Assembly (NCBI GenBank): GCA_009667805.1
Contig: CM019075.1
Location: 12,601,738 to 12,665,737, forward strand
Length of the DNA: 64,000 nucleotides
Origin: Leptobrachium leishanense
Taxonomy: Eukaryota > Chordata > Amphibia > Anura > Megophryidae
Direction: 5' to 3'
Of this stretch, positions 43,863 to 54,830 are shown in pieces. The translations under genes and the position numbers were made by a program. How positions within the stretch are numbered: position 1 is the stretch's first letter; every line of letters begins with the position of its first letter. Below the pieces are notes generated by a model. That model was not told where the DNA came from. It did no database searches and saw nothing but the letters and a program-made list of their open reading frames with translations.

Positions 43863-44703
43863 CAAAAAATCAGTAAACTTTTTCTGCGTGTCCGAAAATG
43901 TCTCCTCTTTTCATACAGACTGCCGCCCCAAGCAGTTGTTTATGGATAGATTAAAGGAAAAGCATTTACCATCATTTGAAACGTCATTTTTTGGTTTTTA
44001 CATATTTATATACATCCTAGAAATCCGCCACTTCACGGGCAGGTTATAGGCACGATATTTGAAGGACTTTTTAGTTTTTATTTTTAACCCTTATTTCATG
44101 GAAAACTCACTGTCCCTTTAACCCCTTAAGGACCCGGGACGTACCATGTACGTCATTGCAGCGGGTCTCTCTTAGACCCGCTGACGTACATGGTACGTCC
44201 TGCCGTTTTTGAGCTGCTGGAAGCGATCGGATCGCTTCCAGCAGCTCAAACGCCATTGCAGGATGCCTGGGAGTCCAGGCATCCGTGCAATGGCCGTTAG
44301 AAGTGCCGGGGCACCATGTGATCGCTCCCCGGGAGCGATCTACATCCGGTTGCACCGGAGAGGTGCCCGGCACTTCTACAGAGCGCTGGAAGCGATCGGA
44401 TCGCTTCCAGCTGCTCTGAGCATATTACAAGGATGCCTCGACATCGAGGCATCCTTGTAATATACTTACCTGCCGCCGGTCCGTCCGTGATCGCTCCCCC
44501 CGAGCGATCACTTCCGGTAGCGGCAGGAAGTACTGAGTGCCACGAGGTATCGTGGCACTCAGTACAAAATCGATCACTTCAGTGATCAGGTGCTCTGCTG
44601 GGTGCCTCGAGGGATCAAGGCACCCAGCAGAGAAAAAAAAAGTGTAAAAAAAAGTGTGTAAAAAAAATGTAAAAAAAGAAAAATAAATAAAATAAACTGA
44701 CAG

Positions 44704-45080
44704 TTAGGGGTAGGGTTAGGGTTAGGGTTAGGGGTAGGGTTAGGGGTAGGGTTAGGGTTAGGGTTAGGGGTAGGGTTAGGGGTAGGGTTAGGGTTAGGGG
44801 TAGGGTTAGGGGTAGGGTTAGGGTTAGGGTTAGGGGTAGGGTTAGGGGTAGGGTTAGGGTTAGGGGTAGGGGTAGGGTTAGGGGTAGGGTTAGGGTTAGG
44901 GTTAGGGGTAGGGTTAGGGGTAGGGGTAGGGTTTAGGGGTAGGGGTAGGGTTAGGGTTAGGGGTAGGGTTAGGTAGGGTTAGGGGTAGGGTTAGGGGTAG
45001 GGGTAGGGTTAGGGGTAGGGTTAGGGTTAGGGTTCTAAGGGCAGGGTCAGGGGTAGGGTTAGGGTTCTAAGGGCAGGGTC
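44704..45080 (+). repeat. interstitial telomere-like tract (TTAGGG/TTAGGGG)
   Basis: Mixed GTTAGGG and GTTAGGGGTAGGG units over about 375 bp, ending in degenerate GGTTCTAAGGGCAGGGTC units. It lies inside the piggyBac element between its left hairpins and the transposase, so it is part of the transposon and not a chromosome end. Confidence 0.9.
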
Positions 45081-45507
45081 ATCTTGGGGCTGAGTGGGAT
45101 GTTCCTAGCCTGCCTCATCAGAGAGGCAGGCTAGCAACATCCAATCAGAAGTTAGAAAAAATCAAAATAAAATTTCTAATTTGTCAGGTCAGGCCAATAT
45201 TTTGTAAATATTGGCTCTGACCTCTGTGATTCTCCCTCCCTCTCCTCACTTGTGTTTTGGTGAGCGAGAGAGAGAGATCAGATTTGACAGGTTAGAGATT
45301 TTAGTGAGATTTAGTGAGATTAGAAAAATTGAGGCAGATTTAGAGAGATTTTAGGGAGATTTAGAAGAATTGAGGCAGGTTTAGAGGGATTTAGAGAGAT
45401 TTAGGTGTTTATTTGTATTTTCTTGTGAAACCCACGGTTCTTCTAAGAACCAACAATCCGCTTATATATATATAATAATTATAAAATTTTATAATCTATT
45501 ATATATA

Positions 45508-46255
45508 ATGTCTGAGAGGGTGTACAGCGCCGAGGAGCATATGCCATCCTGGCGTCAGAATCTGAGGCATCTGCGTCAGACTCAGACCCTCATTTCGACC
45601 CCGCTAACTGCTCAGAGGCGTCGCTAGATACATTATCTATGCTGGCTGATGTATCTAGTGATGTTTCTGATGCAGATCCTGGGTCACCACCTGCCAGCAG
45701 GAGACGCACAGCTCCAGCTGAGGAGTGGGTAGTGCCTCATCGCCAGAGGCCAGATATCCCTCCTTTCACGGCAAATCCTGGCATCAATATTGATGTTGCA
45801 GGATTTACCGCCACACAGTTTTTGCAGGTGTTTATGGGGATGATTTGTTGGGCCACATCGTGGCCCAATCAAATCTGTATGCCCATCAGCATTGTGCTGC
45901 GAAGCCAGACTCCTACTTGGCAAGGCAGCAATGGACCCCGCTAGATGTGCCAGAATTTCTGAAATTCTGGGCACTTACTATGCTGAGGGCATCATAAAGA
46001 AGCCCTCAATTCGCTCCTGCTGGAGCAGTAGCCCCATCTGCTCTACCCCATTTACCTCCAATCAATGTCACGTAGAAGGTATGAAAACATTTTGCGTTTC
46101 ATGCACTTCAGTGACAACAGCCTGTGCACCCCTAGAGAGCATCCCCAGTTTGACAGGCACCAGACTTTTACATTTTATTCGTACATTTTTATGTTCTACA
46201 ATTGGTTGTATTTTGCCAAAATCTTTGCACACCTATGCATGGGGGGCATGGGTGT
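45508..46255 (+). pseudogene. piggyBac-type transposase, N-terminal part only, broken
   Basis: ATG 45508 starts MSERVYSAEE. A frame change near 45537 leads to an acidic, Ser/Asp-rich stretch (ILASESEASASDSDPHF) and then WVVPHRQRPDIPPFTANPG and FTATQFLQVF, typical of the DDE_Tnp_1_7 N-terminal region. After another break near 45838 come QWTPLDVPEFLKFWALTM, and in a further frame RRRYENILRFMHFSDN (about 46071), a hallmark of piggyBac transposases, and FDRHQ. The frame then runs into the tandem repeat. The catalytic Asp triad and Cys-rich C-terminus are absent, so it is inactive. Confidence 0.85.
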
Positions 46256-47935
46256 ACTCAGGAGATCTTGCAGAAAACAACCTGGAGAGTTTTCATGCAG
46301 TAACAAACAACAGTGTCTTCTAAGGCTAGGGTCAGACGAGCGTGATTTCTACGGACTGTACGTCCGTGCAGTACGGACATCGTCAGTACGGAAGACGCAG
46401 TAGTGGTCACACAGTCCGTTTTTTCACTGACATTTATTTTTTGACAGATGTAGGAGGGACAATAAATTCAATTGCAAAACCATTTTGTCCGTGAAAAATG
46501 CAGGACGTATAAATGCAGTCCGTCTGACCACGTTCCATCACTCACACACAAAGCTATGCAGACGTTGCGGACGCAGCGCACTTTGTGCGGCCGTTCTAGC
46601 GGTTCTACGTTCTTGCCTGCCTTGCGTCCGTGGGCCGCGGCCGTTGTGCGTCCGCAGTTCAGTGCGGACGTACTTCGTGTGTCGGGCTCCATTGGACTTT
46701 ATGTCATGCTATCACGGACGTACTTTTAGGCGCGATCACGGACGTGAACACTACGCTCGTCTGACCTAGCCTAAATCACAGTCCAAAACTACTGTGGGCG
46801 TAAAAATCTGAAATTTTGAAAAATTACCGCCACACACCTTGTTGCCAAATGTTTTGGGCTAAAACCGTTGCATCCATGGCATCAAAGCACTCCATATGCA
46901 ATACCTTGGGGTGTCAACATAACAAATATAAACAATTTTCTGGCAATAATTCAAACTGGGGTATGCGGTAGACCCAAAACCAAAGATAGGCTAGCTGAAG
47001 AAATAATCTCAATTTCAACTCTAATGACAAGTCATAAAAATTGTATTTGAACCTTCCCAAAATCCTGGCAAACCTAGGCATGGGGGGCATGGGTGTACTC
47101 AGGAGATCTTGCAGAAAACAACCTGGAGAGTTTTCATGCAGTAACAAACACAGTGTCTGCTAAATCACAGTCCAAAACTACTGTGGGCGTAAAAATCTGA
47201 AAATTGAAAAATTACCGCCACACACCTTCTCAAATGTTTTGGGCTAAAACCGTTGCATCCATGGCATCAAAGCACTCCATATGCAATACCTTGGGGTGTC
47301 AACATAACAAATATAAACAATTTTCTGGCAATAATTCAAACTGGGGTATGCGGTAGACCCAAAACCAAAGATAGGCCTAGCTGAAGAAATAATCTCAATT
47401 TCAACTCAATGACAAAGTCATAAAAATTGTATTTGAACCTTCCCAAAATCCTGGCAAACCTAGGCATGGGGGGCATGGGTGTACTCAGGAGATCTTGCAG
47501 AAAACAACCTGGAGAGTTTTCATGCAGTAACAAACAACAGTGTCTGCTAAATCACAGTCCAAAACTACTGTGGGCGTAAAATCTTGAAAATTGAAAAATT
47601 ACCGCCACACACCTTCTCAAATGTTTTGGCTAAAACCGTTGCATCCATGGCATCAAAGCACTCCATATGCAATACCTTGGGGTGTCAACATAACAAATAT
47701 AAACAATTTTCTGGCAATAATTCAAACTGGGGTATGCGGTAGACCCAAAACCAAAGATAGGCCTAGCTGAAGAAATAATCTCAATTTCAACTCTAATGAC
47801 AAAGTCATAAAAATTGTATTTGAACCTTCCCAAAATCCTGGCAAACCTATGCATGGGGGGCATGGGTGTACTCAGGAGACCTTGCAGAAAACAACCTGGA
47901 GAGTTTTCATGCAGTAAAAAACAACAGTGTCTCCT
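46215..47935 (+). repeat. ~385-bp tandem repeat, family 1 (inside piggyBac)
   Basis: Four units, with TGGGGGGCATGGGTGTACTC near 46239, 47079, 47466 and 47855; the first unit is lengthened by MITE H3. Each unit contains AGTTTTCATGCAGTAACAAA, GGTGTCAACATAACAAATAT and AACTGGGGTATGCGGTAGAC. Copies 2-4 differ by few substitutions and short indels. Confidence 0.9.
46324..46771. mobile_element. Harbinger-like MITE, copy H3
   Basis: 448 bp, ends GGCTAGGGTCAGACGAGCGT and ACGCTCGTCTGACCTAGCC, flanked by TAA (46321-46323 and 46772-46774). The neighbouring repeat units show the empty site (GTGTCTGCTAAATCACAG near 47153 and 47541), which proves that TAA is the duplicated target. Confidence 0.92.
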
Positions 47936-48195
47936 AAATCACAGTCCAAAACTGATGTGGGTGTGAAAATGAAAAATGACCACCAAACAGTATCTAATTT
48001 GTTTGGAGCAAACGGATGCATCCATAGCATAAAAACACTCCATTTACAATACTTTGGGGTGTTAGCTTACCAAATATATGCACGTTCATAAAACTGGGGT
48101 ATGTAAAAAGGCCCCTAAAAAGAAGATAAGCAAAGAAGATACTGTATGTCAAATTAGAAAATTGACAAGCACATGTCAAAGATTGGCGTAGCACC
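47936..48195 (+). repeat. transition between the two tandem-repeat families
   Basis: A diverged unit (CCAAAACTGATGTGGGTGTG, CTTTGGGGTGTTAGCTTACC, AAACTGGGGTATGTAAAAAG) is intermediate between family 1 and family 2, showing they descend from one ancestral repeat. Confidence 0.65.
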
Positions 48196-50205
48196 CCAAA
48201 AACAACAGAACAAATCTATATATGGGTGGTATCAATTTACTCAGAAGATGTTGCTGAACATATTTTGGGGTGTTTTTTGGCAGTAACCCATAACTGGATT
48301 TGACAATTCATGCCTAAAGTACAATGTGTGTGAAAAAATAACACAAAAAGTGACTACCTGAAAGTTTGACAAAGAGCTAGTGCATGGAAAGTGTTAAAAT
48401 ACAACTCTTTGAAGCACCCTAGGGTGTGCCCTTTCTAAAAATATATGGTTTGATGGGGGTAAATTACTTTGGCCGGCTTCAAAAATGTCCCAAATAGGAC
48501 ATGGGTGCATGATGACGAAATGTGAAAATTCCAAGTTGGAAAACTGAAATGCGCACCCCCCAAATAAGGCCTTTTAGCCCCCAAATGACCCGACATACCT
48601 ATACATGGGTGGTATCAATTTACTCAGAAGATGTTGCTGAACATAGTTTGGGGTGTTTTTTGGCAGTAACCCATAACTGGATTTGACAATTCATGCCTAA
48701 AGTACAATGTGTGTGAAAAAATAACACAAAAAGTGACTACCTGAAAGATTGACAAAGAGCTAGTGCATGGAAAGTGTTAAAATACAACTCTTTGAAGCAC
48801 CCTAGGGTGTGCCCTTTCTAAAAATATATGGTTTGATGGGGGTAAATTACTTTGGCCGGCTTCAAAAATGTCCCAAATAGGACATGGGTGCATGATGACG
48901 AAATGTGAAAATTCCAAGTTGGAAAACTGAAATGCGCACCCCCCAAATAAGGCCTTTTAGCCCCCAAATGACCCGACATACCTATACATGGGTGGTATCA
49001 ATTTACTCAGAAGATGTTGCTGAACATATTTTGGGGTGTTTTTTGGCAGTAACCCATAACTGGATTTGACAATTCATGCCTAAAGTACAATGTGTGTGAA
49101 AAAATAACACAAAAAGTGACTACCTGAAAGTTTGACAAAGAGCTAGTGCATGGAAAGTGTTAAAATACAACTCTTTGAAGCACCCTAGGGTGTGCCCTTT
49201 CTAAAAATATATGGTTTGATGGGGGTAAATTACTTTGGCCGGCTTCAAAAATGTCCCAAATAGGACATGGGTGCATGATGACGAAATGTGAAAATTCCAA
49301 GTTGGAAAACTGAAATGCGCACCCCCCAAATAAGGCCTTTTAGCCCCCAAATGACCCGACATACCTATACATGGGTGGTATCAATTTACTCAGAAGATGT
49401 TGCTGAACATATTTTGGGGTGTTTTTTGGCAGTAACCCATAACTGGATTTGACAATTCATGCCTAAAGTACAATGTGTGTGAAAAAATAACAACAAAAAG
49501 TGACTACCTGAAAGTTTGACAAAGAGCTAGTGCATGGAAAGTGTTAAAATACAACTCTTTGAAGCACCCTAGGGTGTGCCCTTTCTAAAAATATATGGTT
49601 TGATGGGGGTAAATTACTTTGGCCGGCTTCAAAAATGTCCCAAATAGGACATGGGTGCATGATGACGAAATGTGAAAATTCCAAGTTGGAAAACTGAAAT
49701 GCGCACCCCCCAAATAAGGCCTTTTAGCCCCCAAATGACCCGACATACCTATACATGGGTGGTATCAATTTACTCAGAAGATGTTGCTGAACATATTTTG
49801 GGGTGTTTTTTGGCAGTAACCCATAACTGGATTTGACAATTCATGCCTAAAGTACAATATGTGTGAAAAAATAACACAAAAAGTGACTACCTGAAAGTTT
49901 GACAAAGAGCTAGTGCATGGAAAGTTTAAAATACAACTCTTTGAAGCACCCTAGGGTGTGCCCTTTCTAAAAATATATGGTTTGATGGGGGTAAATTACT
50001 TTGGCCGGCTTCAAAAATGTCCCAAATAGGACATGGGTGCATGATGACGAAATGTGAAAATTCCAAGTTGGAAAACTGAAATGCGCACCCCCCAAATAAG
50101 GCCTTTTAGCCCCCAAATGACCCGACATACCTATACATGGGTGGTATCAATTTACTCAGAAGATGTTGCTGAACATATTTTGGGGTGCTTTTTGGCAGTA
50201 AACCT
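48196..50205 (+). repeat. ~384-bp tandem repeat, family 2 (inside piggyBac)
   Basis: Six near-identical starts (ATGGGTGGTATCAATTTACT near 48223, 48605, 48989, 49372, 49756 and 50140) and five full periods. Each unit has GAAGATGTTGCTGAACATAT, TTTGGCAGTAACCCATAACT, GAAGCACCCTAGGGTGTGCC and CATGGGTGCATGATGACGAA. By eye most units differ by only a few bases, so amplification or homogenisation is recent. The end of the array passes into the piggyBac 3' region. Confidence 0.93.
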
Positions 50206-51105
50206 TAAAGTTCACAGTACATGTATTCTTAAATTGCGTTCAAAAAAAAAAAATCACCAAAATTTTTTTTTTCTCAAACTTTGGCATAGATTTGTGGTAA
50301 AATGGTTTGCATGGAAAGAGTCAAAATACCCCAAGTTTAATACCTTGATTTGTGTACTTTAAAAAAATATGTATATGTGGAGGGTTATTCAGGAATTAGT
50401 GACAGATATCAGTGTTACAATGTCACTATCACTAGTTTTGAAAATAAACTCTTTGGAAATGGCAAAGTGCTACTTGCACTTATTGTTGCATAAAATAAGG
50501 AAAAAAGCGAGAAATATGTAAACATTGGGTATTGCTAAACTCAGTACTAAATTTAGAAACTACTAAGGAATAAATTTTTTTTGACGGTTGTTGATACATA
50601 AGAAATTTTGGGGGTCAAAGTTCGAAAAAGTGGTGTTTTTTCAATTTTTGTGTCATATTTCACAATATTTTTTATAGTAAATTATATGAAATGATGAAAA
50701 AAATGGTATCTTTATAAAGTCCATTTAGTGACGAGAAAAACAGTGTAAAATATGTGTGGGTTACATAAACGAGTAAGAGGAAAATTTGACGTAAACACTA
50801 AGAGCGCAGAAACATAAAAACAGCTGCGGTCACGAACGGACGGATTTGTGTAAAACCGCCCGGTCACTAAGGGGTTAAAAACGTTTTTTTTACTTTTTGT
50901 CCTTGTTTCCTGTCCCCCAGGGCACTACCCGAACCCCCATACACCTTTTATGGCAAATATCTAGCATATATGCCCTCTTGGAGGGCACTCTAAAAACCGA
51001 ATTTTCAGCCCTATTGACTTGTATTGAGTTCGAGTTCGGGTTCGGGTTCGGATCCAAACATTTGGAAAGTTTGGGTTCGGCTCCGAACCGAACTCGGGGA
51101 GTGTT

Positions 51106-51604
51106 ATTATTTTTATTATTATTATTTATTTATAAAGCGCCAGCATATTCCGCAGCGCTGTACAATAAGCACAGTACAGACAGGGTTACAATACATTGAA
51201 CAACATTTGACAAACAGTACAGGAGGAGATGAGGGCCCTATTCCCGTAGGAACTCACAATCTAGGAGGGTTGGGGTTGGAAACAGGAGGAGAGGACTGTA
51301 AGGTGAGAGTGATTGATGGTTGCGTCAGTGAGTTGGGTGGTAGGCTTCCCTAAATAGGAACGTTTTCAGGGAGCGTTTGAAGGAAGAGAAGTTAGGGGAA
51401 AGTCTGACAGCACGAGGGAGAGCGTTCCAGAGAGTGGGGGCTGCGCGTGAGAAATCCTGCAGTCTATCATGGGAAGAGGTGATGCGGGGAGAAGCTAGGC
51501 GCAGGTCACTGTTTGACCTTAGGGAGCGGGCTGGGGTGTATTTGGTGATTAGTGAGGACAGGTAGTGGGGCGCTGAGTTAGTGAGGGTTTTGTAGGTAAG
51601 TGTT
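51106..51604 (-). mobile_element. L2 LINE 3' fragment, antisense
   Basis: On the minus strand it runs from the end of the L2 RT region into the 3' tail (TTGTACAGCGCTGCGGAATA, GCTGGCGCTTTATAAATAAA) and an ATAATAATAA terminus. AGTGTT lies at both sides (about 51098-51103 and 51599-51604), a possible short TSD. It is inserted close to the right end of hAT-like element D. Confidence 0.88.
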
Positions 51605-51612
51605 CGGCTCAT
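51325..51612 (-). pseudogene. L2 reverse transcriptase C-terminal fragment
   Basis: The frame reads LTYKTLTNSAPHYLSSLITK, then RSLRSNSDLRLASPRI, then WNALPRAVRLSPNFSSFKRS and LKTFLF: the conserved C-terminal region of L2/CR1-clade RT proteins. About 90 residues are uninterrupted. The first residues come from the flanking element and no catalytic domain is present. Confidence 0.85.
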
Positions 51613-51617
51613 CCCTA

Positions 51618-51905
51618 GTTATGATCCAGCAACAGAATGTTGCAGCAAAGTGCGTCACTATTGGACGTTCAATAGGTTCGTCCAGCATCACGGGGGACGT
51701 TCTTCAGTCTCCTGTTCCCAATGAATGGCCTATGAGCCATTCCCGCTGTGCTGAGTAATTTGGAAGCATCTGTGACCTTGACCAAATGGTATTGTTCCCT
51801 CCTTATGACAAATCCCCTCCTGCTGTTTGGAGGTCCTGGACCTTTTCAGGATTACACTACTTTTGCCTATGCCGCATGACCTACCTCGGCTCTGTTCTTG
51901 ACTAT
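51618..51905. other. unassigned flank; LTR- or repeat-like
   Basis: This short stretch ends CTCGGCTCTGTTCTTGACTA just before a MITE. Together with the sequence after 52796 (GGCTTAGTGACCTCTGACTT) it resembles the pyrimidine-rich 3' part of frog LTRs, but I cannot bound it. Confidence 0.3.
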
Positions 51906-52796
51906 CAGGGTAATTCAAAGAGATCCGAATTGCTTGAGAAAGGTAACCGAACGCTGAAAATCAGCATTCAGTTACCTTTCTTGGCCATTCGGCTATTCAG
52001 AGAGCAGGCAATTCGCCAAATCCTGGCGAATTGCCTGCGCATACGGTGCCTGTTCGGTGCCTGTTCGAGGGCAGTGAAATCCCCATAAAAAAGCAATGAT
52101 TCGGCTATTCAGAGAACACAAACCAGCAGTGAAAGGTTCCCCTAATGCCCTGCCATTCGGTGGTTTCATTTGGCAAGTTTATTCAGGAGAATCCCATAGG
52201 CTTCAATGTTAAAAATATTCCCGTTTTAATTCAATATCTAATAAACCGTTCATTATAAAATTCTGCAGTATAGAGTCTCTTTATTTATAGATTTTTTAGG
52301 ATATTTTAATCATTTTTCTGAATTTTTTTTTTTTTTAAGTTTACTTATTTTTTCTGTAACAGCCCTTTTTATTATCATTCCCTGGACATCATATGTAAAT
52401 TTCAGACATTTTCGCTCAGTAGTTTCTTTGCAAACAGCGTTTCACTTTTCAAACATTCATGCAAACTGTTTTCCTAATTTATTCACTTCATTCGTTTGCG
52501 GTGTCGGCTTTTTCCGGCGGCTTCGCTGCGACTGATCGGCTCCTGCTCGGGTTTTTCCGTGGTTTTTGGCAGGTTAATCCAGATGTTTTTGAGGATTGTT
52601 GGCGTGCATTCGCCGGGTTTTGCGGTTAGTTTTCGTCGGGTTTGCGGTAGCTTTTCCCTGCAATTTGGGGACCCCGTGATGCTTGCTGAATACACCGCAG
52701 GGTCACCGAAATGGGATCGGCAAAAGAAGCCGAATTGAATAGAACGAAAAGTCATCGAACGTGCGGTGACTTTTCGAATCTCTTTGAATTACCCTG
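51906..52796. mobile_element. TA-MITE, copy 4 (complete, 891 bp)
   Basis: Ends CAGGGTAATTCAAAGAGATC and GAATCTCTTTGAATTACCCTG are inverted repeats of about 24 bp with one mismatch. TA follows on the right; on the left the base next to TA is T. It is the reverse orientation of copy 1 and has no insertion, so it gives the family's intact structure. It includes the shared AATAAAGAGACT module in reverse (about 52265). No transposase frame. Confidence 0.85.
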
Positions 52797-54395
52797 TATG
52801 TATTTGTTATCTTCTGGCTTAGTGACCTCTGACTTGTCCCCAGACTTGGATGCTTTGCCCGTTGCCTGTGCCACTGACCTTCTCCAGACATCGGATGTTA
52901 CTCCACTGGCTCTACCTTGGCTTTTACTGCTAAATTTCATTCAGCCCGGTACCTCTGCTCTTGGACCTGTTGTCAGCATTCTTCCCCTTTGGGTTCTTGG
53001 TCTCTTCATTGCAAGGCCTTCTCACCGACAGATAGAAGACGGAATAAAACGTAGTTTTTTTGCACTAAAGCTAGCCAGAAGGAACATAAACCCAATCCTA
53101 GGAGGCCTGAGAAACATAGAAATGGTTCAGGGGTCTATTTTTAAATTATGACCTTATTTTTCCCTTTATTCTAGGTATCCGGAGATACATTCAAGTTCCA
53201 ATGATCTATTTTGTTAATTGTTTGCTGCAAACCTATTGAAAACTCTCTCTGGAGTATATTGAAGATATTGGACCACTGTGAGAAATGTTCACAACCATTA
53301 CTATATTTTTTGGCATGGATTATAAGAAGCTACGGGTGTCCTTTTTCAGCACTAAATCTTCGGATTTTATGCAAGATAGTTTTTTCCCAATCTTCTTACT
53401 GACCATTTTGGTAATTTTTTCCACATCAGAAGCAATAATAGAAGACGTCTCTCTCTCTCTTTTTTTTGTTTAACACTAATCCTGCATGGAAACCGCACAC
53501 ATTTCCGGGCTATAAGCGTGAGGGTGTGAAAATCGACCGTTGGGTTCTTACTCACGCCCTTAACAGTGATGTGAAGTTCCGAAATTTCAGTTTCCTGAGT
53601 TAAAAAAAAAAGGAAGGCAAACCAGGGAATTGTTCTTAGGAGACGGGGAGGAGGCTGTGCCACCCTGTGATGAGATCGCCCTTTCCCCAGGAAAAAGGTG
53701 AGGCTGGAATCACTGACGGATAGGGGGACCTTCAAGTCGTATACCTCCCAGAATATCCAGTGTTCTGGGGTGAGTGATCAAGGTGAACGTAAAGCAAGTG
53801 AGATACACAATATTGAGGGAACAGAATCTGTCCCCGTTTAAGCATCATTCATCGTTGGAAGTGGGCAACAAGCAGGAATATGGCATTACTAATGCAGATA
53901 CTTACTGAGTGCTGTGTAAAAACAAACATAGAACAGACATGGCTGTCATCCTAACAGGAGGTACAGACAGGTCATTTATTCATATATATTTAAGAATATA
54001 GGAGAGATTAAACTGAGTAATAACAGGTTTTAGAGATTAAAAAGAACACTCTACCCAGTGTGAGCATGTAATCTTATCAAAGTGGTCACAGTGCTTTGAG
54101 CCCCCCGCTCCCTCTACCACTCGGGGGGGCTGATTCAGCCTCTAGATGCAAGGGCTTAGCTCTACGCAGACCCTCAGCTCAGGGAGCCCCCAGCTTAGGT
54201 TTCCAGATCTTGGAGTACTTCCAGTACCAGCCCCATCCGATGTTACCAAAGCCTTCCTGCGCTGAGAGCCACAGGATTGGCTGCACCATGCAGCCCCCCC
54301 TGCGGTCACATGACATTCTGAGCTGGCAGCATGTCATATCCTGCAGATATCAGAGGGAGACCAGCGCTGGACTCAGGACAAATTTTAAAGTAAAC
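52797..54395. other. unassigned sequence
   Basis: No recognisable gene or bounded repeat. A 146-residue plus-strand frame (52711-53151) crosses the MITE boundary and has no domain. Low-complexity T/C runs lie around 53455 and an A-run at 53603. Confidence 0.4.
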
Positions 54396-54398
54396 TAA

Positions 54399-54827
54399 GG
54401 CTAGGGTCAGAGTGGGGCAGTCGGAACGCGCGTGCAGGCGCACTAAATCACGGCGGCAGTAGCAGCACATAACGGCCAATGACGGCCAATATACGCAGTA
54501 CGTGCGTACAAAAGTGCGCCGACACCACGCAACCGGCAAATGAACGCATTTTTCTCAGAACGTGAAACCGCTGCTACAGACGTACAGAGTGCGCTGCGGC
54601 CGCATGGCAGCGTGTGTGCGTGATTAGGAGACGTCAGACGCTGCTAGTGTGCGGCCTACATAACGTTCAAACAGCCGGATTTCCCTAGAATTGCGTTGGT
54701 GAGTACCTGCGACTGTGCGACTGTGGTCGTCTGACCACTTAAGCGTATTCCGTGAAAAAATGTGTGCGCACGCATCGACGTACATTTTGACGGTGGCCGC
54801 AGAAAATGCGCTCATCTGTCCCTAGCC
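54399..54827. mobile_element. Harbinger-like MITE, copy H4
   Basis: 429 bp, ends GGCTAGGGTCAGAG and CTGTCCCTAGCC, flanked by TAA (54396-54398) and TGA (54828-54830), one base changed. The interior is CpG-rich and homologous to H5 in the same orientation. Confidence 0.8.
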
Positions 54828-54830
54828 TGA

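Larger units (their letters stand above)
44122..50874 (+). mobile_element. piggyBac element with internal satellite arrays
   Basis: Ends CCCCTTAAGGACC and GGTCACTAAGGGG (11 of 13 matching as inverted repeats), directly flanked by TTAA at 44118-44121 and 50875-50878: the piggyBac signature. Behind the left end lie strong hairpins (GACGTACCATGTACGTC region; GAAGCGATCGGATCGCTTCC; others to about 44630). Then come a TTAGGG-like tract, a broken piggyBac-type transposase start, and about 4 kb of tandem repeats of roughly 384 bp. A Harbinger-like MITE (H3) sits in the first repeat unit. At 6.75 kb it is much longer than a typical 2-3 kb piggyBac, mainly through the repeats. Confidence 0.88.
40506..51617. 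mobile_element. hAT-like element D, split by many later insertions
   Basis: TAGGGATGAGC (40506-40516) and GCTCATCCCTA (51607-51617) are perfect 11-bp inverted repeats. Flanks GCTATGAT (40498-40505) and GTTATGAT (51618-51625) match at 7 of 8, as expected for an old hAT TSD. Subterminal GTTCGG-rich sequence is present at both sides (about 40522-40612 and 51026-51103). Between them lie MITEs, a LINE, a piggyBac element and an L2 fragment. The element's own DNA is probably under 1 kb. Pairing of the two ends is inferred. Confidence 0.7.

Noticed and set aside
44704..45080. Chromosome end (telomere)
   Set aside because: The TTAGGG-like tract is degenerate, only about 375 bp, and lies inside a TTAA-flanked piggyBac element with DNA on both sides.
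48196..50205. CRISPR-like array
   Set aside because: Units are about 384 bp with no short repeat/unique spacer pattern, in a vertebrate nuclear context.
52711..53151. 146-codon plus-strand frame as a host gene
   Set aside because: It begins inside a MITE terminal region and has no recognisable domain or conserved start context.
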